This document shows, one piece after another, positions 33,513 to 42,190 of a stretch of 64,000 bases of DNA. Origin of the DNA: Flavobacteriales bacterium UBA6693. Its GTDB lineage: Bacteria > Bacteroidota > Bacteroidia > Flavobacteriales > Weeksellaceae. The position numbers were made by a program, and so were the translations under genes. A model generated the notes under the pieces. It was not told where the DNA came from and did no database searches. It worked only from the letters and a program-made list of their open reading frames with translations. Within the stretch, counting starts at the first letter, position 1. Each line of letters starts with the position of its first letter. The DNA lies in contig DKJL01000006.1 in the NCBI GenBank assembly GCA_002454815.1, positions 314,843-378,842 on the forward strand, in the 5' to 3' direction.

Positions 33513-34082
33513 ATGAAATCCTGTCAAGCTTTAATTATCGGCGGGTCGGCCGGCAGTCTGGAAGTGCTTTTAAAAGTATTGCCGAATCTGCGCCGCGATC
33601 TTAGCTTTCCGATAATTCTCGTTATGCACCGAAAGTCCGGGAAAGACAGTTTACTCACCGACCTTCTGTCCGCCAAAACGCAGTTGTCGGTAAAAGAGTT
33701 GGAAGAAAAAGAAAAAATCAGGCCTGCAACCATTTACATCGCACCGCCCGGGTATCATGTACTGATAGAAAATGACCATACATTTTCGCTGGACGCGTCC
33801 GAGAAGGTCAATTTTTCCCGCCCTTCTATTGATGTTTCTTTCGAAAGTGCTGCCGAGGTGTACGGCGAAAGTTTGGTGTGTTTATTGCTGTCCGGGTCCA
33901 ACCGAGACGGCGCTGCTGGACTGAAGAAAGCGAAAGCTGCCGGCGGAACTGCAGTCATTCAGGATCCCGCAAGCGCGCTTGTAGCGTACATGCCTGAGCA
34001 GGGAGCATTGGAAGCCAAAATTGATGCGGTACTAGAGATTGAAGAAATGTCAAATTACATAAATGAATTGAGTAATGCCTGA
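33513..34082 (+). CDS. cheB: CheB-type protein-glutamate methylesterase, catalytic domain only
   Basis: A 189-residue methylesterase lacking the receiver domain of canonical CheB. The catalytic triad is visible: Ser12 in GGSAGSLE, His39 in VMHRKSG and Asp132 in SGSNRDGAAG. It would remove methyl groups added by the adjacent CheR. Without its own receiver, activity cannot be controlled by direct phosphorylation and may depend on the separate receiver encoded next, whose gene overlaps by 8 bp. Confidence 0.94.
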   Translation: MKSCQALIIGGSAGSLEVLLKVLPNLRRDLSFPIILVMHRKSGKDSLLTDLLSAKTQLSVKELEEKEKIRPATIYIAPPGYHVLIENDHTFSLDASEKVNFSRPSIDVSFESAAEVYGESLVCLLLSGSNRDGAAGLKKAKAAGGTAVIQDPASALVAYMPEQGALEAKIDAVLEIEEMSNYINELSNA

Positions 34083-34464
34083 AAATAATGATTTGGCAAC
34101 ACGTCCCCGTAAAGTATTTATTTTCGATGATAATCTGGAAATCCTGGAGCTGTGTACGGAAATTTTGGAAGATTTGGGGTGCACCGTCAGGACATCGCCG
34201 ACAACCAATGCGGTAGAAACTCAATTAGAAGAGTACCAGCCCGATCTCATTTTGATGGACAACTGGCTGCCCGATCTCCCCGGCGTAGAAGCCACCCGAT
34301 TAATAAAATCGAACGAAACACTGCGAAATATTCCCGTGATTTATTTTTCTGCCAACAGCGACATTGAGTCTCTCGCCCGACGGGCCGGCGCTGATGATTA
34401 TCTGGCAAAGCCTTTTGACGTTGACCATTTCGAAACCATGGTTAAGAAATATCTGTCAAAGTAG
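34075..34464 (+). CDS. Single-domain response regulator (CheB-coupled)
   Basis: A 129-residue receiver with acidic pair Asp18-Asp19, phosphoacceptor Asp62 in LILMDNWLPD, and Lys in DDYLAKPFDV near residue 111. The 8-bp overlap with cheB suggests that it could supply the regulatory receiver that CheB lacks. It ends the signalling cluster; 277 bp of mostly A+T-rich sequence follow, with a weak hairpin near 34640-34666 and no gene I could support. Confidence 0.9.
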   Translation: MPENNDLATRPRKVFIFDDNLEILELCTEILEDLGCTVRTSPTTNAVETQLEEYQPDLILMDNWLPDLPGVEATRLIKSNETLRNIPVIYFSANSDIESLARRAGADDYLAKPFDVDHFETMVKKYLSK

Positions 34465-34639
34465 GTTGTTGCATGCTTTCCCGCTAAATTTCTTTCACGG
34501 TTTTTCTTTAAGTTTACCGTCTTTACTTATTTTAGGAATCGTTACTCCCGCCGTCGATTCTGCTCGTTACTTTCTCTACAGCTTGCTTCAAGTTTTATGT
34601 TTGTTAAATTTTTAATGCTGATTGCAGCTATTTTATTTA

Positions 34640-34675
34640 AATGAGAGCACTTGTTCTTTGTCTCATTTTTATTTC
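34640..34675 (+). terminator. Weak terminator-like hairpin after the signalling cluster
   Basis: ATGAGA (34641-34646) pairs with TCTCAT (34661-34666), enclosing a 14-nt loop, followed by a short T-run. The stem is only 6 bp, so it is a low-confidence candidate. Confidence 0.3.
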
Positions 34676-34741
34676 TAAAGTAATCGAAAAGGTTGTAAAA
34701 TCCAGATAAACAGAGGGCATATTTTTTGAACTCCTCTGCGC

Positions 34742-37297
34742 ATGAATGAAGAAAAATCAGCATTTCCAAACAGTAATGGCTTGGTACGGGTGCGCGGCGC
34801 TCGGGAAAATAACCTTAAGAATGTAAGTCTCGATATTCCGCGCGATGCGCTCGTGGTTTTCACCGGAGTTTCGGGTTCAGGCAAATCTTCGCTGGCTTTC
34901 GGCACTTTATACGCAGAAGCGCAACGCCGGTATTTGGAATCGGTATCACCTTATGCACGCCGCCTTTTTCATCAGATGCCTATTCCTGTCGTGGACGAAA
35001 TCGACGGTCTGCCGCCTGCCGTAGCGCTGCAGCAACAACGTGGCTCTTCTACCACACGGTCATCAGTTGGCTCTGTTACCACGCTGTCTAACCTTTTAAG
35101 GATGTTATATTCACGCGCCGGCGATTATCCAAAAGGGCAACCACTTTTATATGCAGAATCTTTTTCGGCCAACACACCGGAAGGCGCGTGTCCCCGCTGC
35201 CACGGTTTAGGACGCGTTTATGAAGTCAATGAAGAAACCATGGTTCCGGACCCGTCCCTTACCATTCGCGAACGGGCCATCGCTGCTTGGCCAACCGCCT
35301 GGCAGGGACAAAACCTTCGCGATATTCTTGTAACGTTGGGTTATGATGTCGATAGTCCCTGGAAAGATTTACCCAAGAAAGAGCGCGACTGGATTCTTTT
35401 TACCAACGAACAGCCGCAGGTTCCTGTATACGCCGGGCTGACGCCGGAAGAAACGCGAAAGGCGCTGAAGCAAAAAAGAGAACCCAGCTATATGGGAACT
35501 TATATGGGTGCAAAAAAATACGTATTGCACACTTTTGCCAATACGCAGAGTGCCCTCATGAAAAAACGGGTCTCCAGATACATGCTCAGTAATGAATGTC
35601 CGGTCTGCCATGGCAAGAGACTGCGGCAGGAATCGCTGTCGGTTACATTCGCCGGTTATGATATCGCCGATATTTCGCGGCTGCCGCTGAAGAAATTATA
35701 CAGTATTTTCGTTCCGTACGGAGACGGCTCAGCGCCGGGTCTCGCGAAACTTACAAAAAATCATCAGGAAAAAGTTTTGGTGACACAAAGAATTGCGGAA
35801 GACCTGGTGGCACGACTGTCTGTTCTGCTGGATTTGGGCTTAGGTTATTTATCGCTGGAGCGAAGTACGCCGACATTATCGCCGGGCGAACATCAGCGTT
35901 TGCGCCTGGCCACCCAAGTGCGCAGTAATCTGTTCGGCGTGGTCTATGTTCTGGATGAACCTTCCGCCGGTTTGCACCCTGCTGACACTGAAGCTTTATT
36001 AAAAGCGCTCGACGGCTTGAAGGCCGCCGGAAATTCGCTGTTCGTGGTGGAGCATGAACTGGACGTGATTCGGCATGCCGACTGGCTTGTAGATGTGGGA
36101 CCTGCAGCCGGTGAAGGCGGAGGTGAAATACTGTACAGTGGTCCACCCAAGGGACTGAAGAATATTGCCGATTCCAAGACCAGGCTGCATCTGTTTAATC
36201 AAGAACCATTCATGGGAGATGTCCCCCGGACGCCCACGGGCTGGCTTCAGTTAACAGGGGTCACACGCAATAATTTGCGGGACTTAAATGTTGCTTTGCC
36301 GCTGGGTGTTCTAACGAGTGTTACGGGTGTTTCCGGTTCCGGAAAAAGCAGTTTGGTAAGTCAGGTGCTGGTAGAATTGGTTACCGATCATCTGGGCACT
36401 GCATCGGTTCCAGCTGAAGAAGTGGAAGATGCTTTGCAGCAGGATGTGGTGAAAACATTGGGTGGCAAAATTACAGAAGGAGCCTCACTTATAAAACGTT
36501 TGGTGGTTGTTGATCAGAAACCCATTGGCCGCACACCACGTTCTAACCTGGCAACGTACACTGGTTTGTTTGACGCGGTGCGTAAATTATTTGCCGCAAC
36601 CAAAATGGCGCGCGCGCGGCATTACGATACAGGCCGGTTTTCCTTTAATGTTGGCAAAGGCCGTTGCCCCAATTGTGAAGGCGAAGGTTTTGTAATGGTG
36701 GAACTGCTGTTTCTGCCCAGCGTCTACGCCCCGTGTCCCGTGTGTGGCGGTACGCGCTATAATAAAGAAACGCTGGAAATTACTTATCGGGAAAAAAATA
36801 TTGCGGAAGTCCTGGCGATGACGGTGGATCAAGCCGCTGTTTTTTTTAAATCTGATGCGGCTGTTATGCGTTCTTTAAATATTCTGCGGGAAGTAGGACT
36901 CGGTTATCTGCGGCTGGGGCAGCCGGCAACTGAGCTTTCCGGTGGGGAGGCGCAAAGAATTAAGCTGGCAACGGAATTACAGCGTTTGGGGCGTGGCAAT
37001 ACTTTGTTTGTTCTGGACGAACCGACGACGGGACTTCACCCGACAGATGTGGAAAAACTCATCCTGCAGCTGAAAAAATTAGTGGATGCCGGCAACACGG
37101 TTATCGTGGTAGAACATGATATGCAGGTAATCGCGGGTAGCGACTGGGTTATCGATATTGGCCCCGGCGCCGGCGATGAAGGGGGTGCCGTGGTGGCCGC
37201 GGGCACGCCGCAGGAAGTCGCACGCAACAAAGAAAGTAAAACGGCAATCTATCTGAAAAGAACTTTAGACGGAGAAGATTATCTGCGTACAAACTAA
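34742..37297 (+). CDS. UvrA-like ABC ATPase lacking the UvrB-binding domain (UvrA2-like)
   Basis: An 851-residue UvrA paralogue with two ABC modules: Walker A GSGKSS at 45-50, LSPGEHQRL signature near 380, second Walker A GSGKSS near 538, and LSGGEAQRI with VLDEPTTG near 735-760. Zinc-type cysteine pairs occur at CPRC (150-153), CPVC, CPNC and CPVCGGTRY. Residues 120-150 run straight from the first ATPase lobe to CPRC: the UvrB-binding domain of about 115 residues found in UvrA, and the first CxxC of its zinc finger, are absent. Such UvrA2-type proteins are linked to DNA-drug tolerance, but the role here is unknown. It stands alone. Confidence 0.88.
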   Translation: MNEEKSAFPNSNGLVRVRGARENNLKNVSLDIPRDALVVFTGVSGSGKSSLAFGTLYAEAQRRYLESVSPYARRLFHQMPIPVVDEIDGLPPAVALQQQRGSSTTRSSVGSVTTLSNLLRMLYSRAGDYPKGQPLLYAESFSANTPEGACPRCHGLGRVYEVNEETMVPDPSLTIRERAIAAWPTAWQGQNLRDILVTLGYDVDSPWKDLPKKERDWILFTNEQPQVPVYAGLTPEETRKALKQKREPSYMGTYMGAKKYVLHTFANTQSALMKKRVSRYMLSNECPVCHGKRLRQESLSVTFAGYDIADISRLPLKKLYSIFVPYGDGSAPGLAKLTKNHQEKVLVTQRIAEDLVARLSVLLDLGLGYLSLERSTPTLSPGEHQRLRLATQVRSNLFGVVYVLDEPSAGLHPADTEALLKALDGLKAAGNSLFVVEHELDVIRHADWLVDVGPAAGEGGGEILYSGPPKGLKNIADSKTRLHLFNQEPFMGDVPRTPTGWLQLTGVTRNNLRDLNVALPLGVLTSVTGVSGSGKSSLVSQVLVELVTDHLGTASVPAEEVEDALQQDVVKTLGGKITEGASLIKRLVVVDQKPIGRTPRSNLATYTGLFDAVRKLFAATKMARARHYDTGRFSFNVGKGRCPNCEGEGFVMVELLFLPSVYAPCPVCGGTRYNKETLEITYREKNIAEVLAMTVDQAAVFFKSDAAVMRSLNILREVGLGYLRLGQPATELSGGEAQRIKLATELQRLGRGNTLFVLDEPTTGLHPTDVEKLILQLKKLVDAGNTVIVVEHDMQVIAGSDWVIDIGPGAGDEGGAVVAAGTPQEVARNKESKTAIYLKRTLDGEDYLRTN

Positions 37298-37313
37298 TAT
37301 TTAAACAAAAATA

Positions 37314-37368
37314 TTTCCGGTTTAATTTAAATAATGACGGTTTGTCAATAGTTTAATTAAACCGGAAA
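37314..37368. repeat. 14-bp inverted repeat between convergent uvrA2-like and gdhA
   Basis: TTTCCGGTTTAATT (37314-37327) is the exact inverse of AATTAAACCGGAAA (37355-37368). The 27-nt loop contains a smaller hairpin (TGAC...GTCA). It lies between two gene ends and may act as a bidirectional transcription end, although no T-run follows directly. Confidence 0.6.
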
Positions 37369-37461
37369 CGTAAGTGTATTATCCGCTCTTTCGAAATCTG
37401 AACTGAATTGAATATTTCAATTCAAAAAATTAAAGAAAAAAGCAGCAGCGAAAATGATGAA

Positions 37462-38820
37462 TTAGACTACGCCCTGCGCCAGCATTGCTTCTGCTACTTT
37501 CACAAAGCCTGCTATGTTAGCGCCTTTTACATAGTTAATGTATCCTTCCTCGTCTTTACCGTAATTGCGGCAGGCCTGGTGAATACCGATCATGATTTCT
37601 TTTAAACGCGTATCGACTTCATCCGAAGACCAATTCAGGCGAATGGAGTTCTGCGTCATTTCCAGACCGGAAGTGGCAACACCACCAGCATTAGAAGCTT
37701 TGCCTGGTGAAAACAATACTTTATTTTTGAGAAAACAACTGATGGCGTCCAGCGTCGAAGGCATGTTTGCGGCTTCGGTCACACAAAGTACTCCGTTAGC
37801 AACCAACATTTCTGCGTCTTCCAGTGTTAGTTCATTCTGTGTAGCAGCAGGTATTGCGACATCACATTTCACCTCCCAGGGATGTCTTCCCGCGTAGAAT
37901 ACGGCTTCGGGAAATTTCTTGGTATAATCTTCCGCGCGGTTCGTTCCGGAATTGCGTAATTCTAAAAGATAATCGACCTTTTCACCGCTTATTCCTGCCT
38001 CGTCGTAGATGTATCCATCGGGCCCGGAAATCGTTACAACTTTGCCGCCGAGCTCGGCCACTTTTTTAATGACTCCCCAGGCAACGTTGCCAAAACCGGA
38101 AACGGTAAAAATTTTCCCCGCAATGTCCTCGCCGATTGTTTTCAGCATTTGTTCGCAGAAATAAACGACGCCATATCCCGTGGCTTCAGGGCGGATAAGC
38201 GAACCGCCATAGGCAAGCCCTTTGCCGGTAAGAACGCCGGTAAACTCATTGCGTATTCTTTTATACTGGCCAAATAGATACCCGATTTCGCGTGCGCCAA
38301 CGCCAATATCGCCGGCCGGCACGTCGGTTTCCGGACCGATATGTTTGCAAAGTTCTGTCATAAAGGCCTGGCAGAAACGCATTACTTCCATATCGCTTTT
38401 TCCATTCGGATCGAAGTCAGCGCCGCCCTTACCGCCTCCCATAGGCAGAGTGGTAAGCGAATTTTTAAATGTTTGCTCGAAGGCAAGAAATTTAAGTACG
38501 GAAAGATTGACGGTAGGATGGAAGCGAATTCCACCTTTATAAGGGCCAATTGCCGAATTCATTTGGATGCGGAAGCCGCGGTTCACCTGAATTTCACCGG
38601 CATCGTCTACCCAACAGACACGGAAAGTAATGGCGCGTTCGGGTTCTGCCATACGCTCCAGCAGCTTTTTGCCTTTATATTGCGGGTGTGCTTCGATAAA
38701 TGGAATTACGGTGACTGCTACTTCTTTTACTGCCTGCAGAAATTCTGGCTCACTGGGATTCTTGGCTTCTACGGTGGCCATAAATTCCTGTACTTGCTGC
38801 TGTACGTCTCTTTCTTCCAT
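37462..38820 (-). CDS. gdhA: NADP-specific glutamate dehydrogenase
   Basis: A 452-residue hexameric-type glutamate dehydrogenase that interconverts 2-oxoglutarate plus ammonium and glutamate. The substrate loop PMGGGKGG and catalytic Lys near residue 126, the AGDIGVGAREIGYL segment, and the Rossmann motif SGFGNVAWG near 243 are present. Length and the GGIRFHPTVNLSVLKFLAFEQ region match the NADP-dependent class. A predicted -7 box lies 19 bp upstream of its start. Confidence 0.96.
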   Translation of the reverse strand: MEERDVQQQVQEFMATVEAKNPSEPEFLQAVKEVAVTVIPFIEAHPQYKGKKLLERMAEPERAITFRVCWVDDAGEIQVNRGFRIQMNSAIGPYKGGIRFHPTVNLSVLKFLAFEQTFKNSLTTLPMGGGKGGADFDPNGKSDMEVMRFCQAFMTELCKHIGPETDVPAGDIGVGAREIGYLFGQYKRIRNEFTGVLTGKGLAYGGSLIRPEATGYGVVYFCEQMLKTIGEDIAGKIFTVSGFGNVAWGVIKKVAELGGKVVTISGPDGYIYDEAGISGEKVDYLLELRNSGTNRAEDYTKKFPEAVFYAGRHPWEVKCDVAIPAATQNELTLEDAEMLVANGVLCVTEAANMPSTLDAISCFLKNKVLFSPGKASNAGGVATSGLEMTQNSIRLNWSSDEVDTRLKEIMIGIHQACRNYGKDEEGYINYVKGANIAGFVKVAEAMLAQGVV

Positions 38821-38839
38821 GCTTTTATTTTGGTACTAA

Positions 38840-38847
38840 CAAATTTA
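38840..38847 (-). promoter_or_regulatory. Predicted -7 element of gdhA
   Basis: On the minus strand this reads TAAATTTG, matching TAnnTTTG, giving a leader of about 14 nt before the gdhA ATG. Confidence 0.4.
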
Positions 38848-38984
38848 AGGAATTTTTGAAAGCGCAGCCGGATAATAGTAAATTTTAACTTTATTTAAAA
38901 ATAAGGAAAAAGCGCGTTGAGTCGCTTAAAATCTGCACCTAAAATTTACGGAAAATATAAACACTGATTTAAATTAAATATGAT

Positions 38985-40091
38985 TTAAAGTGCAAGATAT
39001 TGCCGGCCGGATAAAGCACGGATGTGTCCCGCCAATTCGAGCTGCAGTAAATCAGGTAAAATTTTATAAGTGGGCAAATCCAGCCGTTCTGAGATGTCAT
39101 CCAGCGAAAGCGGCTTCACACGGTCCAGTTGCTGCACAATTTGTAATTGAACTCCGGACGGTAAAACTTTTATTTCTGAACTGGGAAAAAGCTCTTCAGA
39201 AATTTTTTCTGATGAAAGGTTTAATTGTTTCAGCAAGCCACTAATGGTAGAAATAGCCATCGCTTTGTTCTGATAAATGAGCTGGTTGCAACCCTGGCTG
39301 TATTTTTCATCAATACGCCCCGGCAGAGCGTAAACATCGCGGTTATAATTGTTTGCAAAAGTGGCCGTGCTGATCGAGCCGCCGCCGAAAGCGGTTTCTA
39401 CAACAATGGTGCTGGCAGAAAGGCCGGCGATCACGCGGTTGCGCTGAATAAAATTTTCGCGGTCCGGCTTTTGGGAAGAGTTAAATTCAGTGTATAAAGT
39501 TCCGCCAGCTTCGAGAATTTTATGAGCTAATGACCGGTTTTTAGAGGGATACAGTGTATGAAATCCGTGCGCGAGAACAGCGACCGTAGGAATTTCCCGG
39601 CGTATGGACTCGCGATGAACTTCAGTGTCAACGCCCAAAGCCAGTCCGCTGACGGTGGCTATGGGAAACGATTTTAATTCTTCCAACAAATCAGCTATAA
39701 ACTGTTTTCCGTAATGCGTGATGTTGCGTGTGCCAACGATGCTAAGGGTCTGAAAGTTATTTTGATCACCGCCTTTTTGATAAAGAATCGCGGGAGCATC
39801 TTCACACTCGTCGAGAGCGGCGGGAAGTTCGCCCAGATGGCGCAAATTAATTTTGATGTTTCGCTGTTCGCAAAATTTTATTTCTTTTTCGGAAAAACGA
39901 AGGTGCTCGTCATTTCCGATTTCGCTCGCAATGCGGCGGCCAATGCCGTAAATATTTTCCAGTCCGGATCTCGAAAGTTCCCAAACCTGCCGTGCCGAAC
40001 CTACTTCGCGCACCAACTTTCGGAAAACCATGTCGCCAACCAACGGGCAGCGGCGCAGTGCAATAGCGTACAAGATTTCGTCGGAGCGCAT
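38985..40091 (-). CDS. dprA: DNA-protecting protein DprA
   Basis: A 368-residue DprA that binds incoming single-stranded DNA in natural transformation and loads RecA. An N-terminal helix-hairpin-helix region (IYGIGRRIASEIG) precedes the Rossmann-like core with SIVGTRNITHYG, SGLALGVDTEVHRES, VLAHG and the RNRVIAGLS segment. A C-terminal winged-helix part ends the protein. The length is normal. The rhomboid protease gene lies 29 bp upstream on the same strand. Confidence 0.95.
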   Translation of the reverse strand: MRSDEILYAIALRRCPLVGDMVFRKLVREVGSARQVWELSRSGLENIYGIGRRIASEIGNDEHLRFSEKEIKFCEQRNIKINLRHLGELPAALDECEDAPAILYQKGGDQNNFQTLSIVGTRNITHYGKQFIADLLEELKSFPIATVSGLALGVDTEVHRESIRREIPTVAVLAHGFHTLYPSKNRSLAHKILEAGGTLYTEFNSSQKPDRENFIQRNRVIAGLSASTIVVETAFGGGSISTATFANNYNRDVYALPGRIDEKYSQGCNQLIYQNKAMAISTISGLLKQLNLSSEKISEELFPSSEIKVLPSGVQLQIVQQLDRVKPLSLDDISERLDLPTYKILPDLLQLELAGHIRALSGRQYLAL

Positions 40092-40120
40092 AGGCGGCTT
40101 TTCTTCAAAAATAATAAATA

Positions 40121-40891
40121 TTATTCATTCTTCCGAAGCTCATCGAGATGTTCCCAAACGTTGTCTTTTTTCTTTTGAGGAAGATCAAGAAAGTCATCGG
40201 GATGATCCTCGCGGTATTGCTGCCAAAGTTTGTCGTCCTTCTCGCTGTAGTAATTGGGAAACTGCCATATAAAACGCTTTTTCTGTTCTCCGGACCTGCG
40301 AAAAATGAAAGCCATCATAACACCGATTACGGCACCGGAAAGATGTGACTGCCACGAAATCCGGCTGGGTTCTGCAAGATGCGAAAACAATTCTTCGGGT
40401 AGAACGCCCCAAATTAAACTTCCATAATAAAGTGCAACGACCATAGAAACCGTAAGCAATTTCATATTCCACCTGAAAATTCCACTGAAAAACAAAAAGA
40501 AAGCGAGAGCATAAACAACGCCGCTTGCCCCGATAATACAAACCTGCGTAAACTCCCCAGTATAAATATCAATCGAAGGAAGGAGCCAGACGAGAAAGCC
40601 CGTCACAAGCCAGCCCGTAAGCAAAACTTTTTTTGCAATAAATGGATAAAACTGAAAGAGTAAAAAAACAAGAACAAAAATAGGAACGGAATTACCAAAA
40701 ATATGCTCGATATTCCCATGCAAAAAGGGAGATAAGAAAATGCCTTTCAAGCCGGATGGGTTCAGCGGAATAATCGCGCCCGTACACCCGGGAAAGCCGC
40801 CCAGATTCTGCACAAGAAATCCGAGCCACATCGCGGTAACGATAAGAGCTGCATATAAAACGGCGTTGAAGTCCAGTGTGTCTTTAAACAT
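40121..40891 (-). CDS. Rhomboid family intramembrane serine protease
   Basis: A 256-residue polytopic protein with six predicted membrane helices in the first 200 residues. The catalytic Ser is in CIIGASGVVYAL near residue 123 and the catalytic His is in SHLSGAVIGVMMAF near residue 183, with an upstream HGNIEHIFGNS segment conserved in rhomboids. It cleaves membrane-spanning substrates within the bilayer; substrates are unknown. The cytoplasmic C-terminal tail (residues 200-256) is highly charged. It is 29 bp upstream of dprA and diverges from the DUF3078 gene. Confidence 0.92.
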   Translation of the reverse strand: MFKDTLDFNAVLYAALIVTAMWLGFLVQNLGGFPGCTGAIIPLNPSGLKGIFLSPFLHGNIEHIFGNSVPIFVLVFLLFQFYPFIAKKVLLTGWLVTGFLVWLLPSIDIYTGEFTQVCIIGASGVVYALAFFLFFSGIFRWNMKLLTVSMVVALYYGSLIWGVLPEELFSHLAEPSRISWQSHLSGAVIGVMMAFIFRRSGEQKKRFIWQFPNYYSEKDDKLWQQYREDHPDDFLDLPQKKKDNVWEHLDELRKNE

Positions 40892-41027
40892 TGCGGCAAA
40901 ACTCTCAAAACTGAAACCAAAACTCCAATGCTGAAATTATGGCCAAAGGTTTTTTTAAAAGTACTGAAAAACAGTCAAAAGTGGCAAGTTTGGCGTCCGC
41001 AATTTCTGTGTTTCCGTTTGTTTGTCT

Positions 41028-41035
41028 TATTTTTG
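41028..41035 (+). promoter_or_regulatory. Predicted -7 element of the DUF3078 gene
   Basis: TATTTTTG, matching TAnnTTTG, ends only 6 bp before the ATG at 41042. Transcription would begin at or next to the start codon, implying a leaderless or nearly leaderless mRNA. Confidence 0.45.
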
Positions 41036-41041
41036 TGCACT

Positions 41042-42151
41042 ATGAGAAACCTGTTATTTTTCGCAGTTCTGTTCTGTTCAGCCGCTACTTGGGCCCAGAT
41101 ACGTCCTGAAATACTTGTTCAAATCGATTCTACGGCTCAGCACCGCTGGAATGCTCAGTTGCTCGACCTGGACAGTTTGGCTGAGCCAAAATACGAACGT
41201 TTTGAAGTTCACTTCCGTGATACGCTGGTGATACCGAAGCCGCCGGCCTTGGCGGCAGTGGAGGATGAGATTCCGGTGACGCCTTATAATTTGTTACAGC
41301 GCAAAGATCCCATCAAATGGTTTTATCATGGGCAGAACAATGTAGTCTTTAACCAGTCTTCTTACTCAAACTGGAACTCGGGTGGAAATAATAATATCGG
41401 AATTATCGGTAAAATAAACTATAATCTTAGTTATAAAAACGGGCGTCATTTTCTTGATAATAATATGCAGCTCGGCTATGGTTTTGTGGCTTCCCAGGGT
41501 GAATCTTCACGCAAAACGGAAGACTTCATCAGTGTGATGAGCAACTACGGATATGATGTAGGCCGGAATTTCTACCTCTCAACGGGTTTTCAGTTTCTTT
41601 CACAGTTTGCGACGGGCTATAATTATACCGCCACGCCCAATCCTACTTTCGACGATCGGATCTCGCGTTTTATGTCGCCGGGTTATCTGTACGCGGGGGT
41701 CGGTATCCTGTACAATCCTGAGGAAAATTTTCAGGTCATCTTCCGTCCGGTCAATGGTAAATTCACTTTTGTGACGGATCCGTTCCTTCAGAAAGCCGGT
41801 CGCTATGGTCTGGAAAGAGATGGTCAGGCAGTGCGTTCAGAGCTTGGTGCTTTGGTGAATGTGTTGTACCGGCTGAAGATTTTCAAAGATATCAATCTGG
41901 TAAATCAGCTGAATCTCTTCAGCAATTATATTTCGGATCCGGAACGGGTGGATATTGCCTACAACGGAACGCTAAATATTAAATTTAATAAATTCATCAC
42001 CACGGTTGTAAGTGTCGACTTAATGTACGACCACGATCAGTTGCAGAAGCTGCAGATGAAGCAGACTTTAGGAATCGGATTTTCTTATAATCTTGGTTTT
42101 GAACTGAAAGAGCGCAACCGAAAAATGATCAAGCCGTTTATTTCAAGTTAA
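41042..42151 (+). CDS. DUF3078 outer-membrane-associated protein
   Basis: A 369-residue exported protein. Start 41042 gives a good signal peptide (NLLFFAVLFCSAATWAQ); a longer frame to 40928 would bury it. The mature part is beta-rich with NNVVFNQSSYSNWNSGG and repeated Tyr/Phe/Gly strands characteristic of DUF3078, a Bacteroidota family of probable outer-membrane beta-barrel proteins. The C-terminal strands end near IKPFISS. No enzyme motif is visible and function is unknown. It diverges from the rhomboid gene and converges on the comM-like gene. Confidence 0.88.
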   Translation: MRNLLFFAVLFCSAATWAQIRPEILVQIDSTAQHRWNAQLLDLDSLAEPKYERFEVHFRDTLVIPKPPALAAVEDEIPVTPYNLLQRKDPIKWFYHGQNNVVFNQSSYSNWNSGGNNNIGIIGKINYNLSYKNGRHFLDNNMQLGYGFVASQGESSRKTEDFISVMSNYGYDVGRNFYLSTGFQFLSQFATGYNYTATPNPTFDDRISRFMSPGYLYAGVGILYNPEENFQVIFRPVNGKFTFVTDPFLQKAGRYGLERDGQAVRSELGALVNVLYRLKIFKDINLVNQLNLFSNYISDPERVDIAYNGTLNIKFNKFITTVVSVDLMYDHDQLQKLQMKQTLGIGFSYNLGFELKERNRKMIKPFISS

Positions 42152-42190
42152 ATTTCCGTTTTTCCCCGGATGATTTAAACTTGAATATTC

